Shown piece after piece: positions 29,730 through 38,732 of a DNA stretch of 43,295 bases (its first letter is position 1; each line of letters opens with the position of its first letter). The DNA comes from Oscillospiraceae bacterium (GTDB lineage Bacteria > Bacillota > Clostridia > Oscillospirales > Oscillospiraceae): positions 1 to 43,295 of the forward strand of contig CADCKQ010000011.1 in NCBI GenBank assembly GCA_902802045.1, written 5' to 3'. A program made the translations under genes and the position numbers. The notes beneath the pieces are model-generated. The model worked only from the letters and a program-made list of their open reading frames with translations, did not search any database and had not been told where the DNA came from.

Positions 29730-32096
29730 ATGAATTTTTTTGAAAAATCACTTATAACGCTCGAGCTCCCGGCAGTATTGAAGATGCTCGCTTCATGCTG
29801 CGTATGCGAGACCGCGAAGGAGAACGCGCTTCTGCTTTCGCCTTATACCGAGAAGTCCCAGGTCATCTCCGCTCAGCAGGAGACGGACGCCGCGAAGCAG
29901 CTGAGCGTACTGAGAGGAAGCCCCGCCTTTCTCTCCATAAAGGATATAAGGCCCTCCCTCTCAAGGGCGGATCTCGGAGGAACGCTCAACAACCGTGAGC
30001 TGCTTGAGATCGCGAGAGTCCTTCAGAGCGCGGCTGCCGTAAAGGGATACATCGCGGAGGCCTCCGATGCGAAGACATGCATAGATCACCTTTTTTCTGC
30101 TCTGAGATCCAACAAATTTCTGGAAAACAAGATCTCCTCATCGCTTATAGGCGATGACGAGGTGGCGGACAGTGCGTCTTCCGAGCTTTCAAACATCAGA
30201 AGACAGATGAGGATAACCTCCTCCAGAATAAGGGATACTCTTCAGAAGATAGTGTCCTCCCCGACTTACCAGAAGGTCCTTCAGGAACCCATTATCACCA
30301 CGAGAAGCGACAGATACGTTGTTCCCGTCAGAGCCGAGTTCAAGGGGGCGATCCCGGGTCTGGTTCACGATATTTCCTCCTCGGGAGCGACCCTTTTCAT
30401 TGAGCCGATGTCGGTCCTCAACGCCAATAACGAGCTGAGAGAGCTTGCCGCCCGCGAGAAGGCGGAGATAGAGCGCATTCTGGCAGAGCTTTCTGCGGAC
30501 TGCGCGGAACATAAGGACGATATCGAATCGGACTACGTGCTTCTGGTTAGGCTTGACCTCATATTCGCCAAGGCGAAGCTCTCCTATCAGATCGACGGCG
30601 TCTCACCCCTTATTTCCGAAAAGGAGATAGTCCTCAAACGCGCGAGACACCCGCTCCTTTCAAAGGATACCGTCGTCCCGATCGATCTGGAGCTCGGGAA
30701 GGATTTCGATACTCTGGTGATAACAGGCCCGAACACGGGAGGAAAGACCGTAACACTGAAAACGCTCGGTCTGCTTGCCGCCATGGCCCAGTGCGGGCTC
30801 CACATTCCCGCTTCAGACGGGAGCTGCCTTCCGGTCTTCACGCATATTCTCGCGGATATCGGAGATGAGCAGAGCATAGAGCAGAGCCTCTCCACCTTCT
30901 CGGCGCACATGAGGAATATAGTGAATATCCTCTCCGAGTGCGATGAGGATTCCCTGCTCCTGTTTGACGAGCTCGGTGCCGGAACGGATCCGACAGAGGG
31001 CGCCGCTCTGGCGACCGCCATAATCCAGAAAGCGAGAGATCTGGGGGCGACTGTAGCGGCTACTACCCACTACGCCGAACTCAAGGTCTTTGCAATGAAC
31101 GAGAAGGGCGTTCAGAACGCCTCCTGCGAGTTCGATGTCGAGACGCTCCAGCCCACATACAGACTTTTAATAGGTATTCCAGGCAAGTCCAACGCCTTTG
31201 CCATCTCGAGAAAGCTCGGGCTCGATGAGGACATAATCGAGTCTGCCAGAGCATATATCAACAGTGAAAACTCGGGACTTGAAAGCTCGATCGAGGCTCT
31301 CGACTCCCTCAGAGTAGGGCTCGAGAAGAAAAATGAGGAAGCTGAGCAGCTGCTCGCGAACGCGCGGGAGGACAGGGAAGCCGCTGAAAAATACAAAGCA
31401 GAGTATGAGCAGAGGTTCGGTAAAGCCGAGAGAGCGGCAAAACGCGAGGCGGAGCGGATAATATCCGACGCAAGACAGACAGCGGAGTCGGTATTTGCAG
31501 AGCTCGACGATATGAAGCGCAGGATAAACGAGGAGGAGAATATCCAGGCCGTAAACAAGGCAAGAAGCGAGCTTCTGGCCTCCCTCAACAGAAAAGAAGA
31601 ATCCTATGCCGAGGCTCCCGCGCACAGAGAGGCAAGAAGATCCTCAAGGCCTGTCGCCGTGGGCGATATGGTCGAAGTTACGACTCTTGGCCTTAAAGGA
31701 GAGGTCAGTGAGATATCTCCGACCAGAGAGCTGACCGTCGTTTCGGGCGCGATGACTTTCAAGGCAAAGGAGGAGGACTGCTTCCTGCTCGAGGATGTAT
31801 CCGCCAAAAACAAAAAGGCGAAGCTCTCGACAGGCGCTACGCTCAGAACTGATGCCAAAAAGGAGATAGACCTCAGGGGAATGGAGTCGGTCGAGGCCGT
31901 ATTCACCGCCGAGCAGTTTCTGGACAGCGCGGTCATGTCGAAGCTCAAGACCGTTACGATCATTCACGGCAAGGGCACCGGAGCCCTCAGAGCGGCCATA
32001 CACCGAATGCTCAGAAGCAACAGATCGGTCAGGTCCTTCAGGCTCGGAAACTACGGCGAGGGCGAAACAGGCGTCACAATTGTAGAATTGAAGTAA
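29730..32096 (+). CDS. mutS2: endonuclease MutS2
   Basis: This is a 788-residue MutS2. The core ATPase has Walker A TGPNTGGKTVTLKTLGLL, Walker B LLLFDELGAGTDPTEGAA and the following ATTHYAELK. A coiled coil spans about 515-625, and a C-terminal Smr domain contains IDLRGMESVEAVFTAEQFLD and HGKGTGALRAAIHRML. MutS2 acts on recombination intermediates and on collided ribosomes rather than in mismatch repair. The length is normal, and no domain is missing. It begins 4 bp after recO. Confidence 0.96.
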   Translation: MNFFEKSLITLELPAVLKMLASCCVCETAKENALLLSPYTEKSQVISAQQETDAAKQLSVLRGSPAFLSIKDIRPSLSRADLGGTLNNRELLEIARVLQSAAAVKGYIAEASDAKTCIDHLFSALRSNKFLENKISSSLIGDDEVADSASSELSNIRRQMRITSSRIRDTLQKIVSSPTYQKVLQEPIITTRSDRYVVPVRAEFKGAIPGLVHDISSSGATLFIEPMSVLNANNELRELAAREKAEIERILAELSADCAEHKDDIESDYVLLVRLDLIFAKAKLSYQIDGVSPLISEKEIVLKRARHPLLSKDTVVPIDLELGKDFDTLVITGPNTGGKTVTLKTLGLLAAMAQCGLHIPASDGSCLPVFTHILADIGDEQSIEQSLSTFSAHMRNIVNILSECDEDSLLLFDELGAGTDPTEGAALATAIIQKARDLGATVAATTHYAELKVFAMNEKGVQNASCEFDVETLQPTYRLLIGIPGKSNAFAISRKLGLDEDIIESARAYINSENSGLESSIEALDSLRVGLEKKNEEAEQLLANAREDREAAEKYKAEYEQRFGKAERAAKREAERIISDARQTAESVFAELDDMKRRINEEENIQAVNKARSELLASLNRKEESYAEAPAHREARRSSRPVAVGDMVEVTTLGLKGEVSEISPTRELTVVSGAMTFKAKEEDCFLLEDVSAKNKKAKLSTGATLRTDAKKEIDLRGMESVEAVFTAEQFLDSAVMSKLKTVTIIHGKGTGALRAAIHRMLRSNRSVRSFRLGNYGEGETGVTIVELK

Positions 32097-32153
32097 TCCC
32101 GGGCTTTATACGGGCTATAAAATAGTCAAATTGCACAAAGTCGCAGGCTTTTA

Positions 32154-32182
32154 TTGACAATTCAAGAAAAATCGTATAGTAT
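32154..32182 (+). promoter_or_regulatory. ptsH promoter
   Basis: TTGACA (32154-32159) with TAGTAT at 17 bp (32177-32182), or TATAGT at 15 bp, lies about 70 bp upstream of the HPr start in an intergenic gap of 154 bp. Confidence 0.6.
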
Positions 32183-32250
32183 AGGGCGCGCAGAAACGGA
32201 ATATAATAATTCGGGGTTTGTATTAGCCCTTAAAACTAAGGAGCATCAGT

Positions 32251-32514
32251 ATGGTAACCAAAGAAGTAGTTATCAATAATCAGGTAGGTCTTCACGCCAG
32301 ACCGGCAACATTTTTCATTCAGAAAGCCAATGAGTTCAAGAGCAGCATCTGGGTCGAGAAGGAAGACAGACGCGTAAACGCAAAGAGCCTTCTGGGTGTC
32401 TTGTCCCTCGGCATTGTCAAAGGCACAGCCATCACTCTGATAGCAGACGGAACAGACGAAGAAGAGGCGATCTCCACTCTTGCGGAGCTCATAGATTCCG
32501 ATTTCACGGAGTAA
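32251..32514 (+). CDS. ptsH: phosphocarrier protein HPr
   Basis: This 87-residue protein has the active-site His15 in VGLHARPATFF and the regulatory Ser46 in AKSLLGVLSLG, the site of HPr kinase in Firmicutes. Both are intact, so it can serve in sugar PTS transfer and in catabolite control with CcpA. It is not beside a ptsI gene. It has its own promoter and terminator between mutS2 and uvrC, so it is a monocistronic unit. AAGGAG precedes the ATG. Confidence 0.95.
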   Translation: MVTKEVVINNQVGLHARPATFFIQKANEFKSSIWVEKEDRRVNAKSLLGVLSLGIVKGTAITLIADGTDEEEAISTLAELIDSDFTE

Positions 32515-32529
32515 TATTTCAAATTACGG

Positions 32530-32557
32530 GACGTGCCTTCAGGGGCACGTCTTTTTA
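32530..32557 (+). terminator. rho-independent terminator after ptsH
   Basis: GACGTGCC (32530-32537) pairs with GGCACGTC (32544-32551), followed by TTTTT. The uvrC start lies 24 bp further on. Confidence 0.9.
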
Positions 32558-32580
32558 GTATAGGCGGGAATTGTTTTTTT

Positions 32581-34077
32581 ATGACACATGAGCTTCTGAG
32601 CCGGAAAGCCAACAGCCTTCCGCAGACCCCCGGCGTCTATCTTATGGTCGACGCTGAGGGCACTATTATCTATGTCGGCAAGGCCAAGAGACTCAGAAAC
32701 AGAGTCAGTTCCTATTTCAGGGGCGAACATCTCCCCAAGGTGGAAGCCATGGTAGAGAAGATAGACGACTTCGACACCATATTCGTCAGCTCCGAACTCG
32801 AAGCCCTGCTCCTGGAAAACGCCCTTATAAAGCAGTATCAGCCGCATTACAATATCCTCCTGAAGGACGACAAGGGCTTCCCGTATATAAAGGTGGATAC
32901 AGACAGCGAGTATCCGGATATGAAGATCTCCGCGAAACAGGAGGACGACGGCTGCCTCTATTTCGGCCCCTTCGGAGGCAGATCGCTGAGCGCGAATATC
33001 ATCCGCACCGTCAAGCAGGCGCTCCTTCTTCCGGACTGCACGCGGGTCTTTCCGAGAGACATCGGGAAAGCGCGGCCCTGCCTTAACTACGACATAGGCA
33101 AATGCCTCGGCTGGTGCCTTGAGGACAGCTCTGCGGAGGAATACAGAAAGCTCATAGATGAAGCTGTCCTTATCCTGAAGGGCAGGAGCAGGGAGCTCAT
33201 ATCGGAGCTCACGGACAGGATGCAGCAGGCATCCGACGAGCTCAGGTTCGAGGAGGCTGCCGAGCTTCGCGACAGGATAAACAGCATAAAGTCGCTCAGC
33301 GTAAAACAGAAGGTCGTGCCCCTGAGGCCGGGAGAGGCAGACGAGATAGAGAGCTCGGTCTCCTCGGGGATCAAATACAACAAGACGCTCTCGATGCTCA
33401 GGGAGCTGCTCTCGCTGGAAAATATCCCGGAGCGAATAGAGGCCTACGATATCTCGAACCTCGGAGACACCGGGATAGTCGCGGGAATGACTGTTTTCAA
33501 AAACGGCAGGCCTTATAAGCGCGACTACAGGAAATTTAAGATAGAGGACATGCCGGTGCGCGACGATTACGCGTCGATGGAGCAGACCTTAAGGCGCAGA
33601 TTCACGCACTATGCCGAGGGTGACGAAAAGTTTTCCGAGCTCCCTGATCTGCTTCTCATGGACGGGGGAGATACCCACGCGGCAGTGGCAGAGAGGGTAC
33701 TCGGCGAATTCGGCCTCGATATACCGGTATACGGCATGGTCAAGGACTCGAGGCACCGTACAAGAGCGCTCATCAATTCGAAGGGCGAGGAGATAGGCAT
33801 AAAGGGCAATCAGGCGCTGTTCTCATTTATCGGAACGATACAGGAGGAGACCCACCGCTTCGCGATCACATACCAGAGGAAAACGAGAAAAGCCGCGCTT
33901 CTCTCCGAGCTCGACAGCATCGAAGGCATAGGTCCTAAAAGAAAGGCAGAGCTCATAAAGCGTTTCGGCTCGCTGAAGAACATAAAGAGCGCGGAGCTTA
34001 CAGAGCTCGAAAACGTGCTGCCGAAGGATGCCGCCGCGAGCGTATACAGCCATTTCAACAAAGAGGAAGGAAATTGA
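32581..34077 (+). CDS. uvrC: UvrABC excinuclease subunit C, short form
   Basis: This 498-residue UvrC starts at ATG 32581. It has the GIY-YIG nuclease domain (TPGVYLM and IIYVGKAKRLRNRVSSYF), iron-sulfur-type cysteines at about 153, 167, 175 and 179, and the UVR motif DELRFEEAAELRDRI. The RNase H-like domain (EAYDISN, DLLLMDGG, KDSRHRTR, EETHRFA) and a final helix-hairpin-helix (IEGIGPKRKAELIKRFGSL) complete it. Typical UvrC has about 600 residues. Here roughly 105 residues normally lying between the UVR motif and the RNase H-like domain are absent, replaced by a linker at about 240-285. All catalytic motifs are retained. It makes the two incisions of nucleotide excision repair. Confidence 0.94.
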   Translation: MTHELLSRKANSLPQTPGVYLMVDAEGTIIYVGKAKRLRNRVSSYFRGEHLPKVEAMVEKIDDFDTIFVSSELEALLLENALIKQYQPHYNILLKDDKGFPYIKVDTDSEYPDMKISAKQEDDGCLYFGPFGGRSLSANIIRTVKQALLLPDCTRVFPRDIGKARPCLNYDIGKCLGWCLEDSSAEEYRKLIDEAVLILKGRSRELISELTDRMQQASDELRFEEAAELRDRINSIKSLSVKQKVVPLRPGEADEIESSVSSGIKYNKTLSMLRELLSLENIPERIEAYDISNLGDTGIVAGMTVFKNGRPYKRDYRKFKIEDMPVRDDYASMEQTLRRRFTHYAEGDEKFSELPDLLLMDGGDTHAAVAERVLGEFGLDIPVYGMVKDSRHRTRALINSKGEEIGIKGNQALFSFIGTIQEETHRFAITYQRKTRKAALLSELDSIEGIGPKRKAELIKRFGSLKNIKSAELTELENVLPKDAAASVYSHFNKEEGN

Positions 34078-34607
34078 GAGTTATAACCGGAAGCGCCGGG
34101 GGCAGAAAACTCAAAACCCCGGAGAACTATGACATAAGGCCGACTTCTGACACGGTCAAAGAGTCGCTTTTCAATATCCTGCAGTTCGACATAGAGGGCA
34201 GGAAGGTGCTCGATCTCTTCGCGGGAACGGGCCAGCTCGGCATAGAGGCGCTCAGCCGCGGTGCAGAGAGCTGCACCTTTGTCGACACCAGCAAAAAGGC
34301 GCTGGATATAGTCGGGAAGAACCTCGAGATCTGCAAACTGAAAGGAAAGCTCGTAAACGAGGACGCGCGCCTCTTTCTCAAAAGAGGAGGAAAATACGAT
34401 ATCGTCTTTCTGGACCCGCCCTACGCCTCGGGCCTCTACGACGAAATCCTTGACAGCATCGCTTCCGCTGATATATTATCTCAGGGCGGCTGTATCGTCG
34501 CGGAATCGCCCCGGGAGCTCTCCCTCCCGGAACTGAGCGAGCCTTATAAGAAGCTGAAAGAATACCGATACGGCAGGATCAAGCTGACACTCTACACTAG
34601 AAACTGA
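34074..34607 (+). CDS. rsmD: 16S rRNA guanine-966 N2-methyltransferase RsmD
   Basis: This 177-residue enzyme overlaps the end of uvrC, starting with TTG at 34074 preceded by GAGGAAGG. Motifs are the N-terminal GSAGGRKLKTP, RPTSDTVKESLFNIL, the SAM loop LDLFAGTGQLGIEALSRGA and the catalytic DPPY. It methylates G966 of 16S rRNA. The uvrC-rsmD-coaD order is typical for Clostridia, and the three genes appear to be one transcript. Confidence 0.95.
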   Translation: MRVITGSAGGRKLKTPENYDIRPTSDTVKESLFNILQFDIEGRKVLDLFAGTGQLGIEALSRGAESCTFVDTSKKALDIVGKNLEICKLKGKLVNEDARLFLKRGGKYDIVFLDPPYASGLYDEILDSIASADILSQGGCIVAESPRELSLPELSEPYKKLKEYRYGRIKLTLYTRN

Positions 34608-34629
34608 ATCCCTTAATAAGGAGAAAACG

Positions 34630-35124
34630 ATGAGTATTGCGATTTGCCCGGGCAGTTTCGACCCGATAACCCTCGGCCATCTGAATATAATAAGACGCAC
34701 AGCCAGGATCTTCGATGAGGTGGTCGTCGTGATCATGCAGAATTCGACCAAGAAATCCCCCATGTTCACGGTCGAAGAGCGCGTGGAGATGGTCAGGAAA
34801 GCGACGGAGCGCTACAAGAACGTCAAGGTCGACAGCTCCGACATCCTGCTCGCCGAGTATGCGAGGCAGTATGAGGGCGCCGTGATAGTAAAGGGCCTGA
34901 GAGCCGCCTCCGATTTCGAATACGAGTTCCAGATGAACCTTATAAACAAGCAGATACGCCCCGAGCTTGAGACGATGTTCCTGACCGCGAGCGGGAAATA
35001 CACTTTCCTGAGTTCCTCGGTCGTCAGGGAGATGGCCATGTACGGAGCGGACCTCACAGGGCTTGTTCCGAGCGAGCTGATTGAAACGATTGAAGAGAAA
35101 GCCAAAGTATGGAGAAACAAGTGA
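34630..35124 (+). CDS. coaD: phosphopantetheine adenylyltransferase
   Basis: This 164-residue enzyme carries out the penultimate step of coenzyme A synthesis, adenylating 4'-phosphopantetheine. The nucleotidyltransferase motif is GSFDPITLGHLNII (TxGH), the middle motif is VKGLRAASDFEYEFQMNLIN, and SSSVVREMA is the C-terminal ISSTxxR-like motif. AAGGAG lies before the ATG. The stop overlaps the next gene's start (TGATG). Confidence 0.96.
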   Translation: MSIAICPGSFDPITLGHLNIIRRTARIFDEVVVVIMQNSTKKSPMFTVEERVEMVRKATERYKNVKVDSSDILLAEYARQYEGAVIVKGLRAASDFEYEFQMNLINKQIRPELETMFLTASGKYTFLSSSVVREMAMYGADLTGLVPSELIETIEEKAKVWRNK

Positions 35125-35702
35125 TGGATAACAATAACGAAGCGATACAGCTTCTCGACATCCTCTACGGTATGATCGCGGACGCCTGGGAAGTCCCGAT
35201 GAACAAGGACAAATGCATAATAGAGCGCGAAAAGGCCCTGGATATCATCAGCAAGGTAAAGATAATCCTCCCGACCGAGCTCACCGAGGCGAAGAGGCTC
35301 GTCTCCACGAGAAACGAATTCATCCTCAACACCCGCAAGGAAGCCGAGGCCATCAAAAAGAACGCGCAGGAGACCCAGAGAAGGCTCCTCGACGAGCAGC
35401 AGATCATCAAGACAGCCAACGAGCGCGCGGCAGCGATCCTTTCGGACGCCGAACAGAAGTCGGACGGGCTGAGGAAAGCGGCATCCGAATACATAGACGG
35501 GATAGTAGAAAAAGCGAGAAGCGAGCTTCTGGAAGCCCTTCAGGCCATCAATACCACATCCTCCCAGCTGGATTCGGCGAGAGCGGTGTCGGAGCCCGGG
35601 CAGGAAGCTCCCGACGCGACAAAAACGAGGGTCAGTCCCAAGCCGCGCAAAAAGATCTATGAAGTCGACGACGAGAACTTCATCCCCATAGATGTTGAGT
35701 AA
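35124..35702 (+). CDS. coiled-coil protein downstream of coaD, unknown role
   Basis: This is a 192-residue protein starting at ATG 35124, where TGATG overlaps the coaD stop; GGAG is about 11 nt upstream. Residues 30-145 are predicted coiled coil rich in Lys, Glu and Ala, with STRNEFILNTRKEAEAI followed by heptad-like repeats. The tail is basic then acidic, ending DDENFIPIDVE. Proteins of this kind after coaD in Clostridia are often annotated as ATPase or DivIVA-like; I see no nucleotide-binding motif. It lies just upstream of the division cluster, so a division or scaffold role is possible but unproven. Confidence 0.8.
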   Translation: MDNNNEAIQLLDILYGMIADAWEVPMNKDKCIIEREKALDIISKVKIILPTELTEAKRLVSTRNEFILNTRKEAEAIKKNAQETQRRLLDEQQIIKTANERAAAILSDAEQKSDGLRKAASEYIDGIVEKARSELLEALQAINTTSSQLDSARAVSEPGQEAPDATKTRVSPKPRKKIYEVDDENFIPIDVE

Positions 35703-35717
35703 AATAAAGCCTTAAAA

Positions 35718-35747
35718 CACACGGTCTTGTACCGTGTGATTTTTTTA
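35718..35747 (+). terminator. rho-independent terminator
   Basis: CACACGGT (35718-35725) pairs with ACCGTGTG (35731-35738), followed by ATTTTTTT. It isolates the repair/coaD operon from the dcw cluster. Confidence 0.92.
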
Positions 35748-35801
35748 CAAAAACTTGCATTTTGTTACATAAAAAAGACAGAAAAAACCTGAAAAATTCC
35801 C

Positions 35802-35830
35802 TTGATTTTTAAATTTCTGTTAAATATAAT
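35802..35830 (+). promoter_or_regulatory. dcw cluster promoter (mraZ)
   Basis: TTGATT (35802-35807), a 17-bp spacer and TATAAT (35825-35830). The expected transcription start is near 35837, about 80 bp upstream of the mraZ start. Confidence 0.8.
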
Positions 35831-35841
35831 TGTTCTCACAG

Positions 35842-35878
35842 GTGGGGAAATGTGGTGGAAAATGTTTAACATTCCCAC
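35842..35878 (+). promoter_or_regulatory. probable MraZ-binding boxes
   Basis: Two G-rich boxes, GTGGGGAAAT (35842-35851) and GTGGTGGAAA (35852-35861), repeat with an exact 10-bp period, and ATTCCCAC (35871-35878) is an inverted third copy. They start just after the predicted transcription start. MraZ is known to bind repeated GTGGG-type boxes upstream of its own gene in several bacteria, so autoregulation is likely. Confidence 0.65.
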
Positions 35879-35915
35879 AAAATTTCCAACCGGGACCGCA
35901 AAGGAGGTGAGACTT

Positions 35916-36332
35916 ATGACAGGTGAATATCGACATTCCCTGGATTCAAAGGGCAGAGTGTTCATACCCGCGAAAATGCGTGAAGAGGCGGGAGATGTGC
36001 TCTATGTCACCTTATCGATGGAGAAGTGCCTTTCGGTCTACAGCAGGGATTCCTGGAACGCGCTCTGCGAAAAAGTCAGCGCGATGCCCTACATCAGACA
36101 GAAGAAAATGAGGCCGCTTTTTGCCTTTGCCTCCAAGTGCGAAGCAGATGCCCAGGGCCGCATTCTGATACCGGCCAATTTAAGAGAATTTGCAAATATC
36201 GAAAAGAATGTTACAATAGTAGGATGCAACAACCACATCGAACTGTGGAATGCCGATTACTGGGATGAAGTCAGCAGTGAAGAGATCACTCCCGACAACA
36301 TTGCAAAGGTCATGGAGGAGCTTGAATTTTGA
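35916..36332 (+). CDS. mraZ: transcriptional regulator MraZ
   Basis: This 138-residue protein contains two SpoVT/AbrB-like halves: GEYRHSLDSKGRVFIPAKMR and EADAQGRILIPANLREFANI. The start ATG 35916 is chosen because AAGGAGGTGA lies directly upstream and the conserved MxGEYxHSLD begins there; the frame stays open further upstream. MraZ controls the dcw operon and its own promoter. The stop overlaps the rsmH start. Confidence 0.95.
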   Translation: MTGEYRHSLDSKGRVFIPAKMREEAGDVLYVTLSMEKCLSVYSRDSWNALCEKVSAMPYIRQKKMRPLFAFASKCEADAQGRILIPANLREFANIEKNVTIVGCNNHIELWNADYWDEVSSEEITPDNIAKVMEELEF

Positions 36333-37261
36333 ACGCTAAGCATGTCTCCGTTCTGCTGGACGAATGCATAGATAACCTCAATACAGATCCTGCGGGCACC
36401 TATGTCGACGGTACTCTCGGCATGGGCGGGCACTCGGAAAAAATAGCCGAAAAGCTTACGACCGGCAGGCTCATTTGCATAGACAGAGACGCATCCGCGA
36501 TAGATTACGCGCGGGAGCGTCTCAAGCTCTTTTCGGACAGGATAACCTTTGTCCACGCGAATTTCGCGGATACGGTCGAAGTTCTGGATGACCTGGGGAT
36601 AGAGGGCGTCAACGGGATGCTTTTCGATCTCGGAGTCTCGTCCCCGCAGCTCGACGAGACCGAAAGGGGCTTTTCCTATATGAAGGACGCGCCCCTGGAC
36701 ATGCGCATGGACAGATCCGAAGGGCTCACGGCTTACGATATAGTAAACACCTGGAGCGAGGAGCGGCTCAACCGGATACTGTGGGACTACGGCGAGGAGA
36801 AATACGCCAGGCGCATAAGTCGGGCGATAATAAACAAGCGTGAAAAGAAACCGATAGAGAGCACGCTGGAGCTCTCGGACACAATAAAGTCCGCGATGCC
36901 CCCTCAGGCTCTGAGGGAGAAGCAGCACCCCGCCAAGAGGAGCTTTCAGGCGATACGCATCGCCGTCAACGACGAGCTCGGAGCGGTCGCGAAGATGGCG
37001 GAGACGGTCCCGGACAGGCTCCTTCCGGGAGGCAGGCTCTGCATCATAAGCTTCCACTCGCTGGAGGACAGGATTGTCAAATCCGCTATAGCGGCGAGGG
37101 AGAACGGCTGCACCTGCCCGAGAGAGGCCCCGATCTGCACATGCGGCTTTGTAAAGACGCTAAAGAGCGTATACAGAAAACCGATACTTCCCTCTGAAGA
37201 GGAGATAGAAAACAATCCCAGAGCCCGCAGCGCGAAGCTCAGGGTAGCGGAGAGAGTGTAA
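36329..37261 (+). CDS. rsmH: 16S rRNA cytosine-1402 N4-methyltransferase
   Basis: This 310-residue enzyme (MraW) starts with TTG 36329, overlapping mraZ, with GGAGG upstream. Motifs: HVSVLLDECI, the SAM loop YVDGTLGMGGHSEKI, GMLFDLGVSSPQLD, ERGFSYMKDAPLDMRMD, KRSFQAIRIAVNDEL and the C-terminal SFHSLEDRIVK. It methylates C1402 at the ribosomal P site. Normally ftsL follows rsmH; here murE begins 1 bp after the stop. Confidence 0.96.
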   Translation: MNAKHVSVLLDECIDNLNTDPAGTYVDGTLGMGGHSEKIAEKLTTGRLICIDRDASAIDYARERLKLFSDRITFVHANFADTVEVLDDLGIEGVNGMLFDLGVSSPQLDETERGFSYMKDAPLDMRMDRSEGLTAYDIVNTWSEERLNRILWDYGEEKYARRISRAIINKREKKPIESTLELSDTIKSAMPPQALREKQHPAKRSFQAIRIAVNDELGAVAKMAETVPDRLLPGGRLCIISFHSLEDRIVKSAIAARENGCTCPREAPICTCGFVKTLKSVYRKPILPSEEEIENNPRARSAKLRVAERV

Positions 37262-37262
37262 T

Positions 37263-38732
37263 ATGAAACTTTCCGAAGTATTAAAAAGAACAGGCTGTTT
37301 AGCCTCAAATATCAAGGACGACCCCGAGATCACGGGGATAAGCTACGACTCGAGAAAGACGCTCCCCGGAGACCTCTTCGTCGCCATCAGGGGCTTCAAT
37401 TCCGACGGGATGGAGTTCATCCCGAAGGCCCTGAAAGCCGGAGCCTCCGCCGTAATATGCGACAGAGAGCCCGAGGATAACATTCCCTATGTTCTCGTAA
37501 AGGACTGCAGGGAGACCCTGGCGCTCGCCTCATGCGCCTTCTTCGGCGAGCCCTCGAAAGAGATGAAGATGATCGGAGTCACCGGAACTAACGGGAAGAC
37601 CACGACCACATATCTCGTAAAGCACATGCTCGAGACCCTCGTCCCTTCAAAGATCGGCCTCATCGGCACAAACGGCATCATGATAGGGCAGGAGTACATC
37701 CATTCGGACTACACGACCCCGGAGAGCTTCGAGCTCCAGAAGCTCTTCCGCGAGATGGCGGACAAGGGCTGCACGTACTGCGTGATGGAGGTGAGCTCCC
37801 ATTCGCTGGCACTCAGCAGGGTGGCAGGTATACACTACGATGTCGCCATGTTCACGAACCTTACCCAGGACCACCTGGATTTCCATAAGACCATGGAGGA
37901 GTACGCCTCGGTCAAGAAGAGCCTCTTCTCGAGATGCGACATCGCCTGCACCAACCTGGACGACGCCCGAGGCCTGTACATGGTCGAGGGATCTCCCGCC
38001 CGTTTAATAACCATCTCGGCTGAGGGCAGGGAAGCGGACCTCAGAGCTGAAAACACAGAGCTCTCGGCATCGGGCGTCACATTCGACGCGGTTTACGGGG
38101 ATGAAAGTGCCCGCGCTCATCTCGCGATCCCCGGGCTCTTCTCGGTCCACAACGCGCTCGGAGTTATCTCGATAGGCCTCGCGCTCGGCTTTTCGCTGAA
38201 AGACTGCTGCGAGTCCCTCTCCACCGCGACGGGAGTCAAGGGCAGGATGGAGGTCGTTCCGACAGACGGGGACTACTCGGTTATAATTGACTACTCCCAC
38301 ACGCCTGACTCGCTCAAAAACGCGCTCGAGACATTGAAGCCCTTAACGAGGGGAACGCTCTACGCGCTCTTCGGATGCGGAGGCGACAGGGACAAGCTCA
38401 AGCGCCCGATAATGGGAGAGGTGGCGGCAAAGTACGCGGACTTCTGCATAGTCACCACGGACAACCCCCGCACGGAGGATCCGGAGGAGATAATAAAAGA
38501 GATCCTCGAAGGCGTCGAAAACGCCGGAACGCCTTATGTTTCAATATGTGACCGCCCCTCGGCCATACGCTGGGCTATTGACAAGGCGGGCCCCGGTGAT
38601 GTAATATTACTCGCCGGCAAAGGCCATGAGGACTACCAGGTAGTCGGAAAGACCAAACACCACATGGACGAGCGCGAGATCGTCGCCGGATATCTCTCAG
38701 AGAGAAAACAAAAAGGAAGCTCCCAATGCTGA
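37263..38732 (+). CDS. murE: UDP-MurNAc-tripeptide synthetase MurE
   Basis: This 489-residue Mur ligase has the ATP loop GVTGTNGKTTTTYLV, MEVSSHSLALSR, FTNLTQDHLDFH and the C-terminal domain motif DNPRTEDP. The DNPR sequence indicates meso-diaminopimelate as the amino acid added, rather than lysine. It starts 1 bp after rsmH and overlaps mraY by 7 bp. The usual ftsL and penicillin-binding protein genes in front and murF behind are missing. Confidence 0.95.
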   Translation: MKLSEVLKRTGCLASNIKDDPEITGISYDSRKTLPGDLFVAIRGFNSDGMEFIPKALKAGASAVICDREPEDNIPYVLVKDCRETLALASCAFFGEPSKEMKMIGVTGTNGKTTTTYLVKHMLETLVPSKIGLIGTNGIMIGQEYIHSDYTTPESFELQKLFREMADKGCTYCVMEVSSHSLALSRVAGIHYDVAMFTNLTQDHLDFHKTMEEYASVKKSLFSRCDIACTNLDDARGLYMVEGSPARLITISAEGREADLRAENTELSASGVTFDAVYGDESARAHLAIPGLFSVHNALGVISIGLALGFSLKDCCESLSTATGVKGRMEVVPTDGDYSVIIDYSHTPDSLKNALETLKPLTRGTLYALFGCGGDRDKLKRPIMGEVAAKYADFCIVTTDNPRTEDPEEIIKEILEGVENAGTPYVSICDRPSAIRWAIDKAGPGDVILLAGKGHEDYQVVGKTKHHMDEREIVAGYLSERKQKGSSQC

